In this document: positions 8,311-17,472 of the stretch, piece after piece
Layout of the letters: each line of letters begins with the position of its first letter
Position numbering within the stretch: the first letter of the stretch is position 1
Assembly: GCF_002760435.1 (NCBI RefSeq)
Contig: NZ_AUUU01000066.1
Span: forward strand, 1-64,000
Origin: Clostridium sp. LS
GTDB taxonomy: Bacteria; Bacillota; Clostridia; Clostridiales; Clostridiaceae
Length of the DNA: 64,000 nucleotides
Reading direction: 5' to 3'
Notes under the pieces: model-generated
Databases searched by the model: none
The model's input: the letters and a program-made list of their open reading frames with translations, nothing else
What the model was told of the DNA's origin: nothing
Made by a program: the position numbers and the translations under genes

Positions 8311-8365
8311 GAATCTCAAAGAAGAGAATGCAAAAGTGTATAAACTTCTTTGAGATTCTTTTTTT
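8311..8365 (+). terminator. Leader terminator/attenuator before the GTPase/ABC gene
   Basis: A perfect 14-base stem GAATCTCAAAGAAG / CTTCTTTGAGATTC with a 20-base loop and seven T. It lies between the promoter and the gene, 54 bases before the start codon, with no gene in front of it to terminate. It is best read as an attenuator. Confidence 0.7.
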
Positions 8366-8418
8366 ATTTAATTTGAAATTATATAATAGAATTACACATA
8401 TGAAAGGGGGAAAGGTTA

Positions 8419-9942
8419 TTGAAGTTTATTACATTTTCAGGACCACCGTCTTCTGGAAAAACGTCAGTTATATTAAAGGTAATTGAATGTTTAAAACCTG
8501 AAGAAAAAAAAATTGGAGTAATAAAATTTGATTGTCTTACAACATATGATGATCTTTTATATAAAGAAGTTGGAATTGATGTAATGGTGGGTTTATCAGG
8601 AAATCTTTGTCCAGATCATTTTTATATTAGTAATATTGATGATTGTGTTAAATTGGGAGTAGAAAAGGGTTTTGATATTTTTATTAGTGAAAGTGCCGGA
8701 TTATGTAATAGGTGTTCTCCTCATATAAAAGAGGTTCTGGCCGTATGTGTAATTGACAGCCTTTCTGGAATTAATACTCCTAAAAAGATAGGGCCTATGT
8801 TAAAATATGCAGATATTATTGTTATAACAAAAGGAGATATTGTTTCTCAAGCTGAAAGAGAAGTTTTTACTTTTATGGTGAGAGAAGCTAATACAAAAGC
8901 ACAGATTATTTATGTTAATGGTTTGACAGGACAAGGAGCTTATGAATTAAGCACAAAAATTAAAGCTGCAAGATCCATAAAAAGTCTAGAAGGAGAAAAA
9001 CTTAGATTTACAATGCCATCAGCGTTATGCTCATATTGCCTTGGAGAAACTATAATTGGAGAAGATTATCAAACAGGGAACTCTAAAAAAATTGATTTTC
9101 AAGAAGTAAAAAGCAGTAAAAGAAATAAAATGAGTTATTTATTGGATATTAATAGTGATATAATTGAAGATCAAAATACAGTTATTAATTCTATAACAAT
9201 TTTTGGAGGACATGATAAGGATGGAAATAAAGAAGAGATAGAGTTAACCATTAATATAGGAGAAATAATTTGCATAGTTGGACCAACAGGAGCTGGTAAA
9301 AGCAGGTTGCTTGAGGATATTGAGTGTGTTGCCAATGGAGATACACCAACAGGCAGAATAATAAAAATAAATAGTAGAAATTTAGGCTCAAATAAGTTAG
9401 TTGCAGAGCTTTCTCAAAATATGAACTTTGTTATGGATGTATCTGTTGAGAATTTTATTCGAATGCATGCTAAAAGCAGAAATGTTGTAGAAATAAAAAA
9501 AATAACAGATAAGATAATTAAGTGTGCTAATGAACTTGCAGGTGAAAAATTTTCTGGGGATACTCCTATAACATCATTAAGCGGGGGACAATCTAGAGCT
9601 TTAATGATTGCTGATACAGCATTTTTAAGTAGTTCTCCAATAGTTTTAATAGATGAAATAGAAAATGCAGGTGTTGATAGAAGTAAGGCTTTAGAACTGT
9701 TAGTTAATGAAGGAAAAATAGTACTTGTATCAACTCATGATCCGATACTTGCTTTGCTTGGAGATAAGAGAATAGTAATAAAGAATGGTGCCATAGATAA
9801 AATAATTGCAACTAATATTAAGGAAAGAGATAACTTGAAAATAATGAAGCAAATTGATAGCAAAATGCTAGAGCTTAGAAACGCCTTAAGAAATGGAAAA
9901 ATCATAGATTGGGATATGGAAGAATATTTTTATTCTAAATAA
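8419..9942 (+). CDS. GTPase (HypB/CobW-like) fused to ABC-type ATPase
   Basis: A 507-residue fusion. The N-terminal half begins at once with a P-loop, GPPSSGKT (8-15), has cysteines in LCNRCSPH (~95-102), and ends its G domain with VITKGD and CSYCLGE; it resembles SIMIBI-class metallochaperone GTPases such as HypB and CobW. The second half is an ABC ATPase: Walker A GPTGAGKS (288-295), signature LSGGQ (387), Walker B IVLIDEIENAG and switch STHDP. There is no membrane segment. The TTG start at 8419 is fixed by the P-loop and preceded by AAAGGGGG. The partner gene encodes a binding protein without a signal peptide, so a cytosolic metal-delivery role is possible. I do not know a named function. 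Confidence 0.75.
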   Translation: MKFITFSGPPSSGKTSVILKVIECLKPEEKKIGVIKFDCLTTYDDLLYKEVGIDVMVGLSGNLCPDHFYISNIDDCVKLGVEKGFDIFISESAGLCNRCSPHIKEVLAVCVIDSLSGINTPKKIGPMLKYADIIVITKGDIVSQAEREVFTFMVREANTKAQIIYVNGLTGQGAYELSTKIKAARSIKSLEGEKLRFTMPSALCSYCLGETIIGEDYQTGNSKKIDFQEVKSSKRNKMSYLLDINSDIIEDQNTVINSITIFGGHDKDGNKEEIELTINIGEIICIVGPTGAGKSRLLEDIECVANGDTPTGRIIKINSRNLGSNKLVAELSQNMNFVMDVSVENFIRMHAKSRNVVEIKKITDKIIKCANELAGEKFSGDTPITSLSGGQSRALMIADTAFLSSSPIVLIDEIENAGVDRSKALELLVNEGKIVLVSTHDPILALLGDKRIVIKNGAIDKIIATNIKERDNLKIMKQIDSKMLELRNALRNGKIIDWDMEEYFYSK

Positions 9943-10048
9943 TAAAATTTGATGACAAAATATGCCTTGATTAATAATAGAATACAACTTAAAATTATAA
10001 TAATTAAAGATAATTTTGATAAAAAGCAATATGATTGGGGTTTAAAGT

Positions 10049-11002
10049 ATGAGTAAAACAAAAAATATTATTGATAAATCAGAATATGATGTACTTGGAT
10101 TATTGCCATGTGCTGTTAAAGTTCCATTGGAAATTGGTTTTGATGATATGATTGATGAGCTAGGGAGTAAATGTGATTTTAAATATCTATTAGAAGGCAA
10201 TGCTAATTATGATGTTATGTGGATGGATGAATCTTCACATGTGCCTCAAAAAGAAGAATTGCCTAAAATAATAATAAGCGCTGGTGTAAATAGTTTTTAT
10301 AGAAAAGATTTTAGAGCTAAAGCTATAGAAGAAAAGTATTTCAAAGAAGTTGAGAAAGAGGGTACAAATAAAAATGATTTAAGCGATGATGATGGGAATT
10401 ATTATATAATGGCACTTAATTATTTAGTTATGATAGTAGATCTAACAAAATTAAATAATAGAAATATTCCCAAATCCTTAGGAGAACTTTTAGATGGACC
10501 GTTTAAAAAGGAAGTTGCTATTAGGGGGAAAAAAGGTAAGTATTGTGAAACAACGCTTCTCGCCATATATAAGGATTATGGAATTGAAGGAATTATGAAA
10601 TTGAAAGAACTTATCGGGTATGGAGGGCATCCAGCGGAAATAGTTAAAAATGCAGGAAAAGGAATTGAAAATTCTCCTACAGTAAGTCTTGTCCCATATT
10701 TTTATGCTAATCTACTTAAAAACAATAAGAATGTTCAAATAGTATGGCCAGAGGAAGGTGCAATTGTTAGTCCTGTTACGTTATTGGTTCAAAGTGAAAT
10801 TTCAAATAACTTAGAAAGTGTTGTTAATTATTTTACTAGTGAAGAAGTACGTAATATATGTAAGAAGGCTTCATTGCCACATCCAGATGATTATCTAAAA
10901 TATTTAAGTGAAAACAATTATAAGTTAAATTGGATTGGATGGGATTTTATAAAGAATAATGATATAAATAAGTTATTGCTGGAATTAAATACTTATTTTT
11001 AA
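10049..11002 (+). CDS. Binding-protein-fold protein without signal peptide
   Basis: A 317-residue protein resembling extracellular type-2 solute-binding proteins. Typical segments are NYLVMIVDLTKLNNRNIPKS, the GPFKKEVAIRG hinge region, and IVWPEEGAIVSPVTLLVQ near the C-terminal. It starts directly with a polar N-terminus and has no signal peptide or lipobox, so it should stay in the cytosol. It carries scattered cysteines and histidines (LPCAVKVP, SLPHPDD). It lies 106 bases after the GTPase/ABC fusion and before a regulator that itself contains a binding-protein domain. It may sense or hand over a metal complex; that is inference from fold and context. Confidence 0.6.
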   Translation: MSKTKNIIDKSEYDVLGLLPCAVKVPLEIGFDDMIDELGSKCDFKYLLEGNANYDVMWMDESSHVPQKEELPKIIISAGVNSFYRKDFRAKAIEEKYFKEVEKEGTNKNDLSDDDGNYYIMALNYLVMIVDLTKLNNRNIPKSLGELLDGPFKKEVAIRGKKGKYCETTLLAIYKDYGIEGIMKLKELIGYGGHPAEIVKNAGKGIENSPTVSLVPYFYANLLKNNKNVQIVWPEEGAIVSPVTLLVQSEISNNLESVVNYFTSEEVRNICKKASLPHPDDYLKYLSENNYKLNWIGWDFIKNNDINKLLLELNTYF

Positions 11003-11101
11003 TCAAGAATTATTTTTCTTAAATAAATTATCTAATTGCTAGAAATCCTTACTTCTAGATGTTAGAATAAATTAGATATTATATAGAAGGAGGGAAATTC
11101 T

Positions 11102-12067
11102 GTGGATAGTGAGAAATCCCTAACGGCAATTGAAGTAGCTGAGTTGTTAAAGATTACTAAAAACACTGTTTATGAGTTAGTAAAAAGAGGAGAATTACCG
11201 GGATATAAGGTTGGTAAAAAACTTAGAATAGATAAAGATGATGTTGAGAATTATATTAATAATCAAAAATCAACCCAAAGTAACACTAATAAATTTGCCT
11301 TAGTAAAAAATGAACCATTAAATAATGAGTCATTAAACAATATGAAAAAACTAGAGAATCCAAACGATATTATAATATCGGGTCAAGATGTAATTCTTGA
11401 TGTATTAGCAGAAAATATTAGAGAAAAAGTTAGTGATATAAGAATTCTCAGATCGAACGTTGGAAGTTATGCAAGTTTGTATGATTTATATAATGATAAA
11501 ATATCTATTTCAACATCTCACTTGTGGGATGGGGATACTAATGAATATAATACTGCCTTTGTTAGGAAAATGCTTCCTGGAATATCTTGCTTAATTATAA
11601 ATCTTGCTTATAGAAATGTTGGCTTTTATGTAGCGAAGGGGAATCCGCATAAAATTAATACATGGGTGGATTTAACTAAATCTAATATATCAATGATAAA
11701 TAGAGAAAAAGGTTCTGGTATAAGAATTTTATTAGATGAAAAATTAAGAGTTAATAATATAAACAGAGAACATATAAAAGGCTATGATATAGAAAAGCAA
11801 TCTCATTCTGCTGTAGCAAGAAGCATTGCAAGAGGAGAAGGTGATGTTGGAATAGGAAGTGAAAAAGTAGCAAAACAAATAGAAGGAATTGATTTTATAC
11901 AACTTCAGGAAGAAAGATATGATTTGGTGATTAGAGAGTCAGATTTAAAGTATCCTATCTATAAATTAATAATAAATACTATACAAAGTGAAGATTTTAA
12001 AAGAGAAATTGAAAGTTTGGGCGGATATGATTTAAAAGATATCGGCAAAATACTTGCTAAAACTTAA
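11102..12067 (+). CDS. HTH (excisionase-type) + periplasmic-binding-like domain regulator 1
   Basis: A 321-residue one-component regulator. Residues ~5-55 form a MerR/excisionase-type helix-turn-helix (TAIEVAELLKITKNTVYELV, then GYKVGKKLRIDKDDVENY). A polar linker leads to a cytosolic binding-protein-like domain (~95-315) with ATSHLWDGDT-like STSHLWDGDT, MLPGISCLIINLAYRN, INREKGSG and ARGEGDVGIGSEK, related to ModA/TupA-type oxyanion sensors (PF12727-like). It starts with GTG after GAAGGAGGG. It is one of four paralogues in this window, each near metal or nitrogenase genes. It probably senses molybdate, tungstate or vanadate and controls transcription; the ligand is inferred. Confidence 0.8.
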   Translation: MDSEKSLTAIEVAELLKITKNTVYELVKRGELPGYKVGKKLRIDKDDVENYINNQKSTQSNTNKFALVKNEPLNNESLNNMKKLENPNDIIISGQDVILDVLAENIREKVSDIRILRSNVGSYASLYDLYNDKISISTSHLWDGDTNEYNTAFVRKMLPGISCLIINLAYRNVGFYVAKGNPHKINTWVDLTKSNISMINREKGSGIRILLDEKLRVNNINREHIKGYDIEKQSHSAVARSIARGEGDVGIGSEKVAKQIEGIDFIQLQEERYDLVIRESDLKYPIYKLIINTIQSEDFKREIESLGGYDLKDIGKILAKT

Positions 12068-12105
12068 AGAATGTTATAGTATAAAATAAATATAACAAAT
12101 TTAAG

Positions 12106-12141
12106 TGCAAAGATGCAGTACCTAATACTGTGTCTTTTTTT
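12106..12141 (+). promoter_or_regulatory. Hexaloop hairpin overlapping terminator, anfO leader
   Basis: TGC-AAAGAT-GCA (12106-12117) overlaps a terminator stem GATGCAGTA / TACTGTGTC (12112-12134) followed by seven T. The two folds share bases, so only one can form. The AAAGAT loop has A at position 1 and G at 4, like ANTAR-protein targets. Confidence 0.6.
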
Positions 12142-12173
12142 GTTATATAAAAATAATAAAGAGGAGTGATATT

Positions 12174-12785
12174 ATGAACGAAATAGCTGTATTTCTTGAG
12201 GAAAAAGATATTATAAGTTCCTTTGAAGAAGCAAAATATGTTAAAATATTTACAAAGGATAAGTTTGTCTGGAAAGTCAAGAAAGTTATTTTAATTAATA
12301 GGACAAGCGGCAAGAAAGGAATTAATGAAATTAGAAAGGAATATCAAAACATACTCCCAGAAATGGATGATTGTAAAATTCTTGTTGTAACTAAAGCTTT
12401 TGGAATTCCATATAGTGTATTTTATATGGAGGATTTCAGTATCTGGGAATTAGAAGGAAATCCTTATGATTTTCTGGATGAAATAGTCGCAAAAGAATTG
12501 GAGGAAGAAGAAAACGCAAATAAACCAGTGGAACTGGCTAAGAAAATAAAGGATGGATACTACCTAGTGGATTTACAAGAATTAGAGCTCACAAATCCAG
12601 AAATTTCTTCTAAAAATGCAATAATTCCTTATTTAGAAAAAGAAGAAGTTAAGAAAATAGAAGTACTTTGCTGTCATGTACCGCCTTGGATTGTTGAAAG
12701 AAAGGACAAGTATAATATAAAATTAGATATTATAGAAATAAAAAGAAATGATTATAAAGTCATTATAGAAAAGAATAATAATTAA
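12174..12785 (+). CDS. AnfO-family nitrogenase accessory protein, copy 1
   Basis: A 203-residue protein of the AnfO family, first named from the Fe-only nitrogenase locus of Azotobacter; its biochemical role is unknown. It starts MNEIAVFLEEKD, has DDCKILVVTKAFGIPYSVFYMEDFSIWELEGNPYDF-type features (quoted in part), a charged helix (~100-120), and a C-terminal EVLCCHVPPWIVER block matching VCDHVPKWFDR of the second copy at 42.8 kb. It lies 18 bases before a MORN-like gene, an arrangement repeated at the second locus. Its C-terminal domain carries a CCHVP motif where the other copy has CDHVP. Confidence 0.75.
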   Translation: MNEIAVFLEEKDIISSFEEAKYVKIFTKDKFVWKVKKVILINRTSGKKGINEIRKEYQNILPEMDDCKILVVTKAFGIPYSVFYMEDFSIWELEGNPYDFLDEIVAKELEEEENANKPVELAKKIKDGYYLVDLQELELTNPEISSKNAIIPYLEKEEVKKIEVLCCHVPPWIVERKDKYNIKLDIIEIKRNDYKVIIEKNNN

Positions 12786-12802
12786 GAAATGGAGGAAATA
12801 TT

Positions 12803-13732
12803 ATGGGAACTATTAAAACTAAATATGGTATTTTAAATGATGCTAAGATAGCCGGTTATTATCCAAGTGGAGAACCAGAATCATATAGCGTAGAAGAAGA
12901 AAGTGAATTAGATGTTCTAGGGTACAAGCTGGTACCTTTATATGGTTTTGTTGATGAAAGGAGAAAAGAATTTCCGCCGATAAAAGTATTCAAAAGCGGA
13001 AATATAAAAAGTATTTCATTAAATGAATTGACCACAATACAAACATCTTTAGGCGCTTTTGAAGCTGAAAAAATATCATTTTATGAAGAAGGTCAAATTA
13101 ATAGATTATTTTTGTTAGATGGAAAATTATCTGGATATTGGACAGAAGATGATGAATATAATTTAGCGAAAGTATATAAAATAGATTTTGAATTTGCATC
13201 TTTTGAAGGAAAACCAATGTCTCTTCATTTTTACAAAAGTGGCGAGTTGCAAAGTATTACTCTATGGCCTAAAGAAAGAATTAAAATTAATTTAGAAAAT
13301 TATAATTTTACTGGACGTATTGGAGTATCTTTATATGAAAGTGGAAAAATTAAATCTTGTGAGCCCTTCAGGCCGCTAAATATAAATACACCGATAGGTA
13401 AAATTGAAGCTTATGATATTAATGCAGTAGGTATTCATGGAGATTCTAATTCTTTAAGCTTTTATGAAGATGGTAGTATCAAGTCTCTTATTACCTCGAC
13501 TAATACAATAGCCGTAAGTACCTCTGATGGTGATACAATTTTTCATTCTCCTAAAAAGATTAGATTGTATTCTAACAGTGAAGTTCTGGATACAATTACT
13601 TTAAAGCTAGAATTTATAGATAATAAAGTTATTATTGATGATAAATATGAATATATCATTTCAGAAAATAACTTTGAAATAAAACATTTTGGAGAAAAGC
13701 AATTTACCCTAAGCGGAGATTTAAATAAGTAA
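12803..13732 (+). CDS. MORN-like repeat protein next to AnfO, copy 1
   Basis: A 309-residue protein of repeated beta-hairpin units. At least six copies of a hydrophobic-Y/F-x-x-G-x-I-K-S pattern are visible, for example SFYEEGQINRLF, HFYKSGELQSITLW, SLYESGKIKSCEP and SFYEDGSIKSLI. Such units resemble MORN or YwqK-like repeats. It has no signal peptide or catalytic motif. A conserved LNELTTIQTSLGAFEAE segment is echoed as LNEQTPIETSIGIINSE in the paralogue at 41.8 kb. It follows an AnfO gene, so the two probably act together. No function is known; binding a protein or cofactor scaffold is speculation. Confidence 0.6.
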   Translation: MGTIKTKYGILNDAKIAGYYPSGEPESYSVEEESELDVLGYKLVPLYGFVDERRKEFPPIKVFKSGNIKSISLNELTTIQTSLGAFEAEKISFYEEGQINRLFLLDGKLSGYWTEDDEYNLAKVYKIDFEFASFEGKPMSLHFYKSGELQSITLWPKERIKINLENYNFTGRIGVSLYESGKIKSCEPFRPLNINTPIGKIEAYDINAVGIHGDSNSLSFYEDGSIKSLITSTNTIAVSTSDGDTIFHSPKKIRLYSNSEVLDTITLKLEFIDNKVIIDDKYEYIISENNFEIKHFGEKQFTLSGDLNK

Positions 13733-13757
13733 TTTTCAAAATAATCATGAGAACACG

Positions 13758-13791
13758 AACGATATTGATGAATTGTTAAAAATATATCGTT
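13758..13791. other. Inverted repeat between MORN-like gene and nifH promoters
   Basis: AACGATAT (13758-13765) and ATATCGTT (13784-13791) are perfectly complementary with an 18-base spacer and no T tract. It lies 34-63 bases before the first nifH promoter. It could be an operator or a weak terminator. Confidence 0.35.
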
Positions 13792-13825
13792 ATCATTAAA
13801 AAAGTTATAGAAATATAAAAAAGTG

Positions 13826-13854
13826 TTTGCAAAATTAATTATTTGTGATATTAT
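13826..13854 (+). promoter_or_regulatory. nifH promoter, distal copy
   Basis: TTTGCA, 17 bases, TATTAT. It is followed 99 bases later by a second promoter of similar sequence (both begin AAAAAAGTRTTT and have GATAT at the -10). The vegetative sigma type is inferred; no -24/-12 element was seen. Confidence 0.5.
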
Positions 13855-13924
13855 AATTTCAATAACTAAAACAACTTAAAACAAGTACAAGAAATGACAA
13901 AAATCATAAAAATTGAAAAAAGTA

Positions 13925-13953
13925 TTTACAAAATCGATTTTATATGATATAGT
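13925..13953 (+). promoter_or_regulatory. nifH promoter, proximal copy
   Basis: TTTACA, 17 bases, TATAGT. It resembles the distal copy, suggesting a tandem duplication. The expected transcript starts near 13960, about 35 bases before the hairpin leader. Confidence 0.55.
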
Positions 13954-13992
13954 TATTACAACAAATAAATAAAACGTAAATACCTGTCAATA

Positions 13993-14122
13993 AGGCAATG
14001 AAGTCTAAGTATTTAACTCAAAGATGAAGTTAAATTTCTTAGATTTTTTTATTACAAAAAAGACAAAGGAGTCTAATTTATATAACTTTAGCTAGTTAAA
14101 TAAAATAGATTCATTTTTTTTA
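13993..14122 (+). promoter_or_regulatory. nifH leader with hexaloop hairpins and two terminators
   Basis: Hairpin P1 is AGGC-AATGAA-GTCT (13993-14006). Its 3' arm overlaps terminator 1, whose stem is TCTAAGTATTTAACT with AGTTAAATTTCTTAGA, followed by seven T (14044-14050); the apex of that terminator holds another loop, AAAGAT. Hairpin P2 is AGAC-AAAGGA-GTCT (14061-14074). Its 3' arm overlaps terminator 2 (14069-14112), followed by a T tract at 14114-14122. P1 or P2 would exclude its terminator. The design matches ANTAR antitermination leaders. The run from 14123 to the gene holds only AT-rich sequence and a GTCC/GGAC inverted repeat at 14162. Confidence 0.7.
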
Positions 14123-14160
14123 ATCAATTTTACAGTTATATTAATCCAAATTAGTTATAA

Positions 14161-15036
<876 letters not shown>

Positions 15037-15131
15037 GATATAAAAACATGTTATAAAAGATTATGGTACTTTAAATATGTAAAATTAATATCTAATTACA
15101 AAATATATTATAAAAAGGGAGATAGAGAGAT

Positions 15132-15458
15132 ATGTATATGATTCGTGCAATAATTAGACCTGAGAAAGTTAGCACTGTTCTTTCTGAATTACTTGATGCT
15201 GGATTTCCAGAAGTAACTAAAATGGCAGTTTACGGAAGAGGAAAACAAAAAGGAATAAAAGTTGGAGATATTCATTATGATGAATTACCAAAAGAAATGT
15301 TATTAATCGCTGTAAAAGATGGAGATAAAGAAGATGTAATAAAAATTATAATGAGAAGTTCAAGAACAGGGGAAAAAGGTGCTTTCGGAGATGGTAAAAT
15401 ATTTGTTGCACCAGTTGAAGAAGTATACACTGTAAGTAGTGGAAAATCTGGGTTATAA
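15132..15458 (+). CDS. nifI1: PII-like nitrogenase regulator NifI1
   Basis: A 108-residue PII-family protein (GlnB-like beta-alpha-beta fold). It starts MYMIRAIIRPEKV and ends with the PII signature region TGEKGAFGDGKIFVAPVEEVYTV. In archaea and clostridia NifI1 and NifI2 form a complex that binds NifDK and switches off nitrogen fixation when ammonium is present; 2-oxoglutarate relieves it. The position between nifH and nifD is the standard one. A second nifI pair accompanies the vnf genes at 52.7 kb. Confidence 0.95.
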   Translation: MYMIRAIIRPEKVSTVLSELLDAGFPEVTKMAVYGRGKQKGIKVGDIHYDELPKEMLLIAVKDGDKEDVIKIIMRSSRTGEKGAFGDGKIFVAPVEEVYTVSSGKSGL

Positions 15459-15483
15459 AATTTAATTTAGGAGGAATAGCTTT

Positions 15484-15867
15484 ATGAAAGAAGTTATGTG
15501 TATTATTCGTTTGAATAAAGTAAATAAAACAAAAGAAGCACTTGCAGAAGCTGGTTTCCCATCTATTACTTGCAGAAAAGTACTTGGAAGAGGTAAAAAA
15601 TCAATCGATAAGGCTTTAATCGAAGCTTATATGGAGACTGGAGAAGTACCACCATCACCATTTGGTGAAAACTTATCTGAAAGAGGAAGATTAATTCCAA
15701 AGAGACTTGTTACTCTTGTAGTAAAAGATGAAGAAGTAAAAGCAGTTGTAGATGTAGTATTAGGAGTAAATTCAACTGGAACACCAGGAGATGGGAAAAT
15801 ATTTGTATTGCCAGTAGAAGAAGTATATAGAGTTAGAGATGGACAAGCCGGAGAAGATGCAATATAA
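15484..15867 (+). CDS. nifI2: PII-like nitrogenase regulator NifI2
   Basis: A 127-residue PII-family partner of NifI1. It starts MKEVMCIIRLNKVNKTKEAL and has the longer T-loop region of NifI2 (~40-70, with SPFGENLSERGRLIPKR), then TGTPGDGKIFVLPVEEVYRVR. It begins 25 bases after nifI1, behind AGGAGG. With NifI1 it would control NifDK activity post-translationally in response to 2-oxoglutarate and ATP/ADP. Confidence 0.95.
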   Translation: MKEVMCIIRLNKVNKTKEALAEAGFPSITCRKVLGRGKKSIDKALIEAYMETGEVPPSPFGENLSERGRLIPKRLVTLVVKDEEVKAVVDVVLGVNSTGTPGDGKIFVLPVEEVYRVRDGQAGEDAI

Positions 15868-15885
15868 AACGCGGAGGTGAAGTGT

Positions 15886-17472
15886 ATGAGTAAAGTAGAT
15901 AGTGTTTTAGACAAATATAGTGCTAAAGTCTACAAAAATAGAAAAAAACATATGTTAGAACTTGAACAAGAAACTCAAGAAATTGATGCAAATAGAAGAA
16001 CTATACCAGGAATTATGACTCATAGAGGATGCTGTTATGCAGGTTGTAAAGGGGTTGTTCTTGGACCATTAAAGGATATAGTATTATTAACTCATGGACC
16101 AATAGGATGTGGATATTATTCATGGGGAACAAGAAGAAATAAGGCTATACCACAAAACGGTGATGGAAACTTCATTCAATATTGTTTCTCTACAAACTTA
16201 GGTGAAACTGATATAGTGTTCGGTGGAGAAAAGAAATTAAAACAAGCAATTGCTGAAATTGTTGATATTTTCCATCCAAAAGCAGTATTCATTGCTGCAA
16301 CATGTCCAGTTGGATTAATTGGTGATGACCTTCCAGCTGTTGCAACTGAAATGAAAGAATTATATGGAATTGAATGTATATCATTCCCTTGTGAAGGATA
16401 TAAAGGTGTATCACAATCAGCTGGTCACCATATTGCAAACAACAAATTAATTAAATCTGTAATTGGAACTACAGACTATACACCTAAGACTCACTCAGTT
16501 AATATTCTTGGTGAATATAACATAGGTGGTGACGCTTGGGAAATAGAAAGAATTCTTAAGAAAATAGGCTATGAAGTAGTATCTATCATGACTGGTGACT
16601 GTAGTATTGATGATCTACGTAAAGCCCACACTGCTGATTTAAATCTAGTCCAATGCCACCGTTCAATCAATTATATCGCAGAAATGATGAAAATTCAATA
16701 TGGAACTGCATGGATTAAGGTGGATTTCATAGGTGTTGATTGTACAGTTAGAACTTTAAGAGACATTGCGAAATTCTTCAATGATCCAGAGTTTACAGAA
16801 AGAACAGAAGCCGTTATAGCTGAAGAACTTGCAGATATTAAGGATAGTATGGAATATTATAGAAGCAAGCTGACTGGTAAAAAAGCTGGTCTATATGTTG
16901 GAGGCTCAAGATCTCACCATTATCAAATGCTATTAAATGATTTAGGTGTTGAAACATTAGTTGCTGGATTCGAATTTGCACATAGAGACGATTATGAAGG
17001 AAGAGAAGTAATACCAACAATTGTTGAAGATGCAGACTTAAAAAATATCGAAACTTTAGAAGTAGAAAAAATCGTAGATAAATATAGACCAGTAAAAACA
17101 GATGAAGAATTAGAAGAATTAAAGAAAGAAATTGTAAATTTAGAATATTATCCAGGTATGATGAAGGATATGAAACCAGGTTCAGTTGTAGTTGATGATT
17201 TAAATCACTTCGAAACTGAAGAATTCATTAAGCAATTTAATCTTGATATGTTCTTCTCAGGTATTAAGGATAAGTACGGAATTCAAAAAGGTGGAGTATT
17301 ATCTAGACAATTACACTCTTATGATTATAGTGGACCTTATGCAGGATTTAATGGTGCTGTAAACTTTGGTAGAGACGTAACTATGAGTTTATATACTCCA
17401 GCATGGAAATTCACTGTAGCTCCATGGAAGACAGAATCTGTACTAGAAGGAACATTTGGAGGTGAAGTATAA
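15886..17472 (+). CDS. nifD: Nitrogenase MoFe protein alpha subunit NifD
   Basis: A 528-residue alpha subunit of the Mo-nitrogenase tetramer. P-cluster Cys ligands lie in HRGCCYAGCKG, HGPIGCGYY and ATCPVGLIGDD. The FeMo-co Cys is in NLVQCHRS and the His in QLHSYDYSGPYAGF. VGGSRSHHYQ is the Mo-type loop where VnfD has TGGPRLWHW. The length, about 40-50 residues more than Azotobacter NifD, fits the clostridial insertion (~380-430). The ATG at 15886 is chosen over an upstream in-frame GTG because GGAGGTGA sits correctly for it. Its stop overlaps the nifK ATG by one base. Confidence 0.97.
   Translation: MSKVDSVLDKYSAKVYKNRKKHMLELEQETQEIDANRRTIPGIMTHRGCCYAGCKGVVLGPLKDIVLLTHGPIGCGYYSWGTRRNKAIPQNGDGNFIQYCFSTNLGETDIVFGGEKKLKQAIAEIVDIFHPKAVFIAATCPVGLIGDDLPAVATEMKELYGIECISFPCEGYKGVSQSAGHHIANNKLIKSVIGTTDYTPKTHSVNILGEYNIGGDAWEIERILKKIGYEVVSIMTGDCSIDDLRKAHTADLNLVQCHRSINYIAEMMKIQYGTAWIKVDFIGVDCTVRTLRDIAKFFNDPEFTERTEAVIAEELADIKDSMEYYRSKLTGKKAGLYVGGSRSHHYQMLLNDLGVETLVAGFEFAHRDDYEGREVIPTIVEDADLKNIETLEVEKIVDKYRPVKTDEELEELKKEIVNLEYYPGMMKDMKPGSVVVDDLNHFETEEFIKQFNLDMFFSGIKDKYGIQKGGVLSRQLHSYDYSGPYAGFNGAVNFGRDVTMSLYTPAWKFTVAPWKTESVLEGTFGGEV

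Noticed and set aside
7987..8418. Moco riboswitch between modA and the GTPase gene
   Set aside because: I could not find the conserved Moco RNA core; the visible elements are repeats, a promoter and a simple terminator.
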